Source of the DNA: Sipunculus nudus
Lineage: Eukaryota > Annelida > Sipuncula > Golfingiida > Sipunculidae
Assembly (NCBI GenBank): GCA_026874595.1
Contig: CM049307.1
Location: 76,856,643-76,920,642 of the forward strand
Reading direction: 5' to 3'
DNA length: 64,000 nucleotides
The notes beneath the pieces were generated by a model. That model searched no databases, had not been told where the DNA came from, and saw only the letters and a program-made list of their open reading frames with translations. This document shows, piece after piece, positions 56,240-64,000 of the stretch. The position numbers and the translations under genes are program-made. How positions within the stretch are numbered: the first letter of the stretch is position 1; each line of letters begins with the position of its first letter.

Positions 56240-57340
56240 AAAACGAGTGGTCCAGATTCATCATGCACACAATGACAGTAGAGGACCATTTTTGAGCTAT
56301 CTGGACATCCATGTTCTTCTTCCTCTGCAGAGAGATGGATCAAGGAGTGGAAATTTTATACCAGAAATTCTGGCCCATTTAAGATGCTTGTTCTACAAAG
56401 TAAACCAGCAAAGCATGTGCGTATTCCCTGTGATGTTCTGTGTACCGCGGACGAACAAGGAAGCAAAGTACAACGCTTAATGTCAGGAAATGATCATACA
56501 ACTCTTCCTTCAGTGTCTTGTGCAATACAATCTTTCCTCTGTATTTGGTTGCCTTCTACCTGTCAATTTCATTAAGTCCTCTGGGCTTGCATGCAAAATC
56601 ACGTGGTACAAACTTTTGTAAAGCGATCATTTTCTACTGTTTTCATTAGAATGGGCAGCAGACATTCTCATTTCCTCTTTCCCTTGATCCATGTCAAAAG
56701 GAGGCGCTTCCTTAACCTGAGACATGCTTGATGCATGTTATCAAGCGAAAAACTGCTTTATCATATCAACTGGTATGTCAGAGAGAGGTGAAACATCAGT
56801 ACGATCTTCTTTGTTGTCTTTTGTCTGAATGATAAACAAGTGCAAGATTCCACGTGTTGGGTTTCTGTATAGCATATTCTGACAAACCAAACGCTGATAA
56901 CAATTTTCACACTCACCGTAGCCTGAAAATTATTTGATTGCTTTTACCACAGCCCTTGCAGGAGAGCAACAAATAATGTCTCTCATTTTCACTGGAACCG
57001 TGGTTTTATCACACCGCAGTCCAAACTGCAGAAGTTGACTTAGGATCTTGAGCAGTGTCCATCAATAATTCAAGATTTACTGGCCTGCAGGGACCAAGAT
57101 ACAGTGCCACCGGAAATATTCAACTTGGTTGTAAGTGAATGGCGTACAAGATGGCAATAAAGATTTCTGTGAGCTTTTGAAGAGCGGAATGCCGTTAATA
57201 TTCAGTGAAATCTGTAAAGTGTCTTCACCTGCTCGGATATCGTGCGGGTGTTTCTGAAAGTTATTAAGCAGTTCACGATTAAATGAGCCCGATACAGACA
57301 TATTCCTTTCCCGATTTTTGAGTTGCTTGAACATCCCTGG
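56240..57340 (-). pseudogene. tnp2 / Transposase_21-like (CACTA-type) transposase, decayed
   Basis: Minus-strand segments follow the order of this family. 57077-57334 has 'DTLQISLNINGIPLFKSSQK', the I-D/N-G-x-P-L-F-K-S block. About 56885-57020 has 'CCSPARAVVKAIK' and 'FSGYGECENCYQRLV', the A-P-A-R...G-Y-x-x-C-x-x-C block. About 56745-56880 has 'EDRTDVSPLSDIPVDMIKQF'. About 56270-56345 has 'NFHSLIHLSAEEEEHGCPDS', the H-x-L-I-H-L block. The D-Y-M-H-L-x-x-L-G catalytic stretch is unrecognisable. Multiple stops and frame changes show it is dead. The family is usually assigned to CACTA/EnSpm-like DNA transposons. Confidence 0.65.
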
Positions 57341-58490
57341 TTGTTTTCAGCAAAGTTCGTGCCGTATAAGGTAACAGAGAGTTTACGAACATCCTAGAGA
57401 GCTTAAGTAGCGCATCAACAGCATTATGCTTTACTTGGAATTCCGACAAGGACATATATTACTATCTTTGCCTGTTGTTGATTATTTTCTGTTATTTCTA
57501 AAAATAACATAGGCCATTTAAATAATTATAAAAATTTTATCCACAAACCTTGCTTTCATCTCCTCTCCTGTTGAAAGACGTTGAGCAAGTTCAGTCGTGA
57601 CAGTTACCTGGTCTTCTAATCATCATTAGGTTCATGGGTATCAGATGCTGTGGTGTTATTTACCTGTTCAACATTACAATATTTTGTCCATAGTTCAGCA
57701 TTCTACTTAGGGATTTTCAGATGTGAACACATTGTGCCTTTGTAAGCAACTCTCCTTTTATTATTTTTATTATCTGGCACCGTGACAATTTACAGACAAT
57801 AAATTGGCCTATTGTTACATTTTTAACCAGTTGAACTCTTGTAATGTTGACGTGCATGTATCATTTGCTGTGGGTATTTCTTCAAATAATAGTCTATAGT
57901 GAACACATTTGATGGTATCATTGTCAACATAAGGGACTATGTCCAGTGACTGATATTGCTGAGTGCGATAGATTTTGCACTCACATGAATATCTAAAGCC
58001 GTTCTCTGTTGTAAATTTGGAACAAAGGACAATATGAATTTTTAACTCCCAAAGTACCTGCACTGTAGTCGTTCAGGATAAACACATCACTGTACTGTGA
58101 CCGTAGTTGCCAAGATACAGCACCGTGAAGCAAGAGGCCGGTTTTTAATGTGCGCTGAATATTCATCACGCTTGCGAACAGAAAAGCGCGCATAAAAAGC
58201 GTACATGGAAAACGGGCCTTATATGTAGTTAACATACAAAGACATATTTTCTCCTTGCATGTTTGATGAAGAAAATATTTGTTGAACATTGCTAATGATT
58301 TTCTTCAACTGTTTTTTTGTGATTTTACTCTTTTTACTTGGCCTTCGTAATGGTTGATAAGTACTGGTAGATTCTGTTGACTCAACATCTGCTTGCACAG
58401 TGCGGTCAGTGCCTAGCCATCCCGTACAGAGCTTTGTTGTAATGTGACCTGCTCTGACCGTTACTATAGGACCATAATAACACATTTATA
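57341..58490 (-). other. Possible upstream coding debris of the tnp2-like element
   Basis: Protein-like minus frames occur at 57815-58063 ('FTTENGFRYSCECKIYRTQQ', 'YVDNDTIKCVHYRLLFEEIP') and 58219-58485 ('VRAGHITTKLCTGWLGTDRT', 'RRPSKKSKITKKQLKKIISN'). Their position upstream of the transposase on the same strand fits N-terminal exons or an accessory protein, but no motif confirms it. Confidence 0.3.
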
Positions 58491-60234
58491 AAGGAATGAG
58501 GTTTCTTTTAAATAAATAAGAAGCTTTGTTCAAACTTATTACTCTTTTGAGAAAAATCTGAAATGCTGTTTATCAGCTGCAAGGAAAAAGAAAACATTTT
58601 TAAAACATTTGTGTGTAAAACTTTATTCAAGACAAAAATGACGTAAAAATATATATATTTTTTTCTTTATTGCAAACAAATGACAAATGTTATATTTATA
58701 CAAATCCACATGGTTAGTCCAGTGAATATATTTACTTTTTTCAGAAAAACCGGATGACAAGAGCTAATGTAACACCTCACGCATTAAAATAACAAGTGAT
58801 TCACGGGTCATGACGCTCAAACAATGACTTAAACATGACTTAAACAATCTGTAATGAAAAAATTTTATAGTGCAAAAAACGCAAATGCAAAATATTTCAT
58901 AACTAATCCTTTTTTTTCAAATTTAGTATTTTTTAATTATTTTAATTCCTTTATTGGCCCTGATACTCACAAAAGATAGTGTGGTTGGTTATCCTGGCTG
59001 CATTGTCCCTGATTTTTGCAGTGCAGCCTACTCCGGTTTACAGCACGTGTCTCTCTGACCAGATGCTAGGGGTTTGTGCATAGAGAGTGGTGGCACAAGT
59101 GGCTTATTTCAAATTGCCCGCCGTCATCATCATGGTTGGGCATTTTCCCAGGAATTTCGAGAATAGTTTTAAAAATATACCAATTTTTGGACATGCAATA
59201 TGACCGGTCGCCCAGGGAAGGGTTTTTTACACGGCCTTATGGGCATCTCCCCCCCCCCCCCTCCCCCCACCCGCCCCCAGGGTAAAGCCATGTGGCCCAA
59301 CCGGTATACTGCGTTTTAAAGCTATTTTGTAAGATGTTTTTCGTTAGTCATGACCGAAAATGTTGAATATCACCTCTAACAGCTTATCTCGCCGGGCTGA
59401 TGAGTTCAGGTGCACTCGTCATGTGACACGTCATGTGGTTGCAAAGCAATGCTAAACATGAATGTTTTTGTGAAGGACACGTAGCTGTATTTAATTTTCC
59501 TATATAATATAAATAAAACACCTGAAGTCTGGGCCTTTTTTAGATAACTTTGAAAATAAATTCTGATATTAAACTTTGTTTATCTTAGTTTGTTTATTCA
59601 GTCAAACTAGACCAAGAAAATGGGGGCTTTCCTTGTGTATCCCCTTTTTTAACCACCCTGGCCCGAAGACAATGAAGCCCAAAATAACCCTCCAAGCAGT
59701 CCTCAAGAAGCAATAGGACAACATGTCTTTGATTGGCCACAGATTAAAAAAATACCAGTATTGTCAATTTTGTTTGATATTATGCTTAACATACTTAAAT
59801 ATCAAACAAAGGGGTGTCTTTGATGCTACATCACATGATAGCTAGAGCCAACCAGAGAAAACCGGACCATTCACTACTTAATTTCAAGCCCTGACCCCAG
59901 GTATTGTGTATAAATAAGACCATGTTTGTGCCATGCCACCGTGAGCGTTCGATGGTTGACTGATGCAGGCAATTTGAAGAACAGCTTTAAATCGCACGAA
60001 AGAGGTCACTTGTTAAGTTACATTGGCACAAAATTTAAGGATACGACTTAAATTGTCTAGGACTTGATAAATAAACTTAAAAAAATGCGTGAGTGACCAG
60101 ATGATTTTAGTATAGAAAAAAAATTTAAAAATAGAATAAAATTGCATGAGATCATATTATATGAACTTACTCTCTGGAGATCTGTCAGGCAGAATAAATT
60201 ACTCATATTTAATACATTACTTTTATGTATTCTT
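58491..60234. other. No gene; one repeat end
   Basis: 58790-58835 contains 'ACAAGTGATTCACGGGTCAT', the end motif shared by the modular repeats at 6820-6852, 12995 and 63003, with no body attached. A C-rich run is at 59247-59280. Nothing else supported. Confidence 0.5.
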
Positions 60235-60500
60235 TTAGACAGTACAGAGAAATGTGTGAAATTTCTTGTCAATCTTTTCAGTAGACTGTATAGGGAGATA
60301 GGGGGGGGGGGGGGGTGGGGGTGGGGGTAAAGCTAATATTTTTAGAAGACTGGGGGGATCATGTCAAAACCCCTACTCCCTTTAAAATACATCTTATTTT
60401 TTGTGACTCTTACAGAGAAATGTATGATGATTCTGCCAATATTTTCAGGTGAATGTTTGGCAAAGGACGGGGGGGGGGGGGGTAAAATTATGTCAAAACC
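60235..60500 (+). repeat. Two diverged ~170-bp direct repeats with G runs
   Basis: 60240-60330 and 60408-60490 share 'ACAGAGAAATGTGTGAA / ACAGAGAAATGTATGAT', 'TCTTTTCAG/ATTTTCAGG' and a following run of 11-14 G, then 'TATGTCAAAACCC'-type sequence. Confidence 0.6.
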
Positions 60501-61764
60501 CATACTCAGCTATACAAAATCCTTATCTTATGTATCAAGCAAAATAAATAAAATGAGAATGTAAGTCTTGTTATAATGTTTTGCAAAGCAATTCAGTGAT
60601 CATGTTGGTTAATGTGTAATTTAGAGGTTTTTTTTCAAAACCCTATTTTACAATATTTTGCGCAAATCATAAACAAAGGTAATATTCTGAACTTTCTGGT
60701 GTATAGATGAGGTGTACTTTTAAAATAATAATGATTATATAATGAAAGGTGGTGCTGTTTGAGAGTAATTGTGTTTCCTATAAAGTGGAACTGATTGGCT
60801 CAAATTTTGATCTTCCGCAATAACATTATTCAAGATTAACTTTGAAGTCAACTAGTAATTTTTGCATTGGAAACGCTAAATTTGATCGTTTATGGTCATT
60901 ATATCATTTATATTGGTTATCCAATGACATAAGCCCAAGTTTACATATCTACAGGGGCGTCAATATATGTGTGCGTGTGTGTGTGTGTGAGGGTGTGCTT
61001 GTGCGTGTGTGAGAAGATGTGTGTATGTTTGTCTGTGAGTCATTCCCCCACCCCGGAAGATAAATTGACGCCACTGCATATCTACTTATTAAAGATTGAA
61101 AAAAAATTCTGGAAATATAGCATTATAGATAAGCCATTGAAAAACCTTCTAAAATGCACATTTACCCCAAAAAAAAAAATTCCCCTCCATACTGATTTCT
61201 ACAAAGAAAAATTCTAATCCTTACGTAGATGCTGGACCAGTTCAGAGCTTATTTGAAATAACACTTTACAGCAAAGGTTTAGCATCACCGAAAACCGTGT
61301 TTAGACATACAAATGTCACTTTTAGATTAGTTGATGTCACATTGGTAACATATAACATATACATATCTTTAAATGAAAATCAAAGGTTATACAAACACTG
61401 TCTAATTCTGGATCTTAGTCCCTTTCAAGTACTACGTGAAGACACTTGAGGTGTATTGATAATATTAGCGAAAGCCCCCAAGGAGAAATAATACTGACCC
61501 TGAACATTTTATCTCCTCTGAATGTCAAATATATTTTCATGGTCACACTTTTGATTATAGCTCTAGTTTCCTAAATGGAGTTACTCAGTAAAAAATCTTG
61601 TCCAGAAATTTTGCAATCGATGCATAGAATGATGCTTCAGTGTAAAACTCGAGAGGTCTTGACCTTATATTAAAATAATTTGCCCCATGTCCTGTGCCGT
61701 GGAAAATAAATAATTAGATTTCTTTAATGTTCTTTTCTTTCCTCTCCTCCGTTGTGGCTTACAT
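60501..61764. other. No gene; (GT)n at 60967-61030
   Basis: An interrupted GT microsatellite accounts for the open frame at 60969-61217. No other feature. Confidence 0.5.
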
Positions 61765-61959
61765 TCAGACCCGCTTGTGGTTTTGCCGTCTATCCGAGCC
61801 TTCAGTGCTTGCTGTTTTTTTTCTTGGGATTTGTTCTGTGAACTGTCCAAGTGCATTTAACAATGTGACCTTGATGAAATGTTCTGTGACCAGTTCAAAA
61901 AGGTTTAACAGACAATCGTCTGCGAGTTGAGCTTCATTCTCTATCTCATCAGAAGAACC
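61765..61959 (-). pseudogene. Coding fragment, unknown, frameshifted at an A run
   Basis: The minus strand reads 'GSSDEIENEAQLADDCLLNL', 'FELVTEHFIKVTLLNALGQF', 'TEQIPRKK' and stays open to 61765. At the A run near 61819-61826 a second frame (to 61665) continues more naturally with basic sequence 'ALKARIDGKTTSGSECKPQ', 'RRRGKKRTLKKSNY'. Both parts look like one short acidic-to-basic C-terminal region. Family unknown. It directly adjoins the repeat copy at 61960. Confidence 0.35.
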
Positions 61960-62345
61960 GAAAAGGTAGCCCTGCCTGGGCTTTAGTATTTGCGTTTACT
62001 AATAAAATACTTAAAATAAAACATGATTCCATTTACCGATAGACTTTACTCAGTGCCAGCTCTTATCACTAAAGCCCTGTAAAGTCCGTATGGTGAATCC
62101 CTGAAATTTGCATATTAAGGCGTCACAAGGCTCTTTGAGGACCTGACGATTTCCCCGTATTTGCATATCAGGCCGTCACACCTCATGTGAGTGGCATCGT
62201 TGCTATGAGAGCGCCAACAGCGGTCCCACAGCTCGACCCGCTTGGTAACATTCGCACTGAAATCATGATTTCAGGTATTCCAAACATGGACCTTCGTGTT
62301 CTACGATATATCTCTGCTGAGCGAATATTACCGTCTGTGGGCCAA
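61960..62345 (-). repeat. ~390-bp interspersed repeat, copy 2
   Basis: Inverse of 37316-37715 over nearly its whole length, about 90 percent alike by eye. See that entry for the shared phrases. Confidence 0.8.
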
Positions 62346-62989
62346 ATGTAAGTGAATATTGTAGACACTATCGCAACAATTTTGTACCGACAGGTCCAGT
62401 AAAATTCCTTTTGTCGAGATGAAAGGAGCGGCTGGCAGCTTTTTCTTGAACCCGTGTATTAACTGTCAAATTGCACTAGTCGTGCACCTGAATATATCGC
62501 GCTGATTGGCTGAGCCAGAATTTGTTAGGCCTACTGTCAAAAAGGATGGTCCGATAAACATTAACACTGAGGCTGAGGGTTATAGTTTCTAATGTCTCGC
62601 CGAACTCAACATAAGCGACGGCCTTAAATATTAAGACAAATAAAATGGGAATATAAGTAGCCGATTGGAAGCCCTGAATAGGCGATGACTATAGTTTGAA
62701 TGAACCATGTTGGTTTTGAAAAAGATTCTGGGAAAGACCATTGCTGACGTCACTGGAAATGACCTTAGTTCAGCGAGGCGGTGTTGTGGCGCTGACCGTC
62801 CGGGAACCGGCCAAGATTACCAGTCCATGAAATAAGAGGGTTAGATAAGGGTAAATTAGTTATATGAGTTGCCGCAAGATGGCGGTACCAATATTAAGTG
62901 CGATACATTGCGGGAACGTTTGATTTCTCTATCAGAAGCAAAAAATTAAGTCAGAACTATTTCATGGACTGAGCCAGTCTATAACACAT
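62346..62989. other. No gene seen
   Basis: No coding or repeat feature that I can support. Confidence 0.4.
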
Positions 62990-63870
62990 CACGCATAAAA
63001 ATATCAAGTGACCCACGGGTTATGACGCTCAGCTGACTTTAATGGTCTGTAATGTTGAAAACAATTAAAACGGTCATTACTAACATAATATAAGTCACAG
63101 TGACTTACCTTTTGATTCGCAAGGAGGCTTACAAAAGACCAACCCTAGATATAAAGTAAAACATTTAATGATTTGTGCCTTGTTAACACCTGATCAGCCG
63201 TAATTTCTAATTATAAACAAGTCATAGACCCTATTATCATGTTTCCAAGAACATTTGCCCAGGACCTTCTAGAATGTTACGTTAGAAGATTAAACGCCTA
63301 ATTGATACAATTTGGGTCCCGACTGACTGTCTGGGTGCTCAAAATTGTGTTTTCGGCCCTAAGTTGCATAATATAGGTCACTCAAGGACACTTCTGTATG
63401 TTGTGTTAGAAGATTCTAGGCCAAACAGATACGATCTGTGCTCATCTGACATATAGGGTGCCCATATGACTTTTTTCCTGTACTCCAATAATATAGGTCA
63501 CAGTGAACCAAAATCCTGTTTTCAAGGACATTTCCCCAGGACCTCCCAGAATGTCGTCAAAATATTCTTGGCCTAATTGATATCATTTTGGCCTCGTTTG
63601 ACAGTTTTGATGCTCAAAATGATGATTTCGGCCTGTAGTTCGCAGAATATAGGTCACTATTACCTAATTTTAAGTTTCCAAGGAGATCTGCCCAGAACCT
63701 CCATGGATGTGGCGCTACAAGATGTGCTTACATGACCTCTTTTTCCTATAAGTTGCATAATATAGATTATGATGACCTTATTCCATATTTCTAAGGACAT
63801 TTGCCTAGAACTTCCTTGAGTTTTACGTTATAACATTCTAGGCCCAATGAGTAAAGTTGAACATGCACTC
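62990..63870 (+). repeat. Modular repeat array, same family as 12995-13860
   Basis: Head 'TCAAGTGACCCACGGGTTAT' followed by diverged units with 'TTTCCAAGGAGATCTGCCCA', 'AATATAGGTCACTATTACC', 'TGTTAGAAGATTCTAGGCC' and 'GGGTGCTCAAAATTG'. Same orientation as the copy at 12995. Non-coding. The window ends shortly after it. Confidence 0.7.
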
Positions 63871-64000
63871 TTATTATAATTTTCTCTTGTATACCATTTG
63901 AGTCCTGGTAACCTCATTTATAATTTGTTAAATTGAATTTGTTTTTATTCCCTGCCTTAAAATACATATTACTGTGAGTATTGGTACCACTACTGCGAGT

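Noticed and set aside
60969-61217. 82-codon frame starting with a Cys-Val run
   Set aside because: Its first part is translation of an interrupted GT microsatellite.

Overview
This is animal nuclear DNA, most likely from a lophotrochozoan and probably a bivalve mollusc. It is AT-rich, exons are short and separated by introns with GT...AG borders, and there is no bacterial gene organisation. Most of the window is decayed transposon sequence. The mollusc call is an inference from the style of the repeats (modular elements with tandem cores, many 'GGTCAAGGTCACAGG'-type copies) and from an innexin/pannexin gene; no species can be named.

Host-like genes are few. The best is a two-exon pannexin/innexin-type channel gene at 18261-20004 (+). 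Two exons with matching splice phase at 26911-28042 (+) look like the tyrosine-bearing tail of an unidentified protein, possibly a receptor, and their intron holds a dead Ulp1-type protease fragment. Single exon candidates lie at 22450-22593, 23244-23427 (-), 38212-38526 and 52661-52816. An unidentified open frame of 121 codons lies at 51025-51390 (-).

The rest is a catalogue of selfish DNA. 0-10 kb: a MADF exon, a SWIM-YqaJ nuclease pseudogene (-), a pogo-like MITE with perfect ends, a 1.5-kb modular element with four 335-bp repeats, a Tx1/L1-like LINE (-) and a 328-bp MITE. 10-18 kb: unidentified coding debris, arrays of mollusc-type repeats and a large inverted array. 25-31 kb: a tRNA-derived SINE, a Ty3/Gypsy remnant (protease and RNase H only) and an unidentified decayed coding tract. 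32-36 kb: a Harbinger-type DDE transposase fragment, then a decayed PIF/Harbinger element carrying both a MADF gene and a transposase, then a second pogo-like element. 39.6-44.3 kb: CR1/L2-like LINE debris. 44.5-45.0 kb: a 75-bp minisatellite. 45.9-50.0 kb (-): one long multi-domain gene, probably of selfish-element origin, broken by frameshifts and by a cleanly inserted Harbinger MITE that shares its end with the element at 32.9 kb. 53-58 kb: a hAT/ZNF862-like pseudogene, a 51-bp minisatellite and a tnp2-type transposase pseudogene. 60-64 kb: repeats and one unknown coding fragment.

There is no operon-like logic here. The links are between elements: the MITE in the 46-50 kb gene and the MADF plus transposase element at 33-34.6 kb look like non-autonomous and once-autonomous partners. 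All family assignments come from reading motifs by eye; none was checked by a search.
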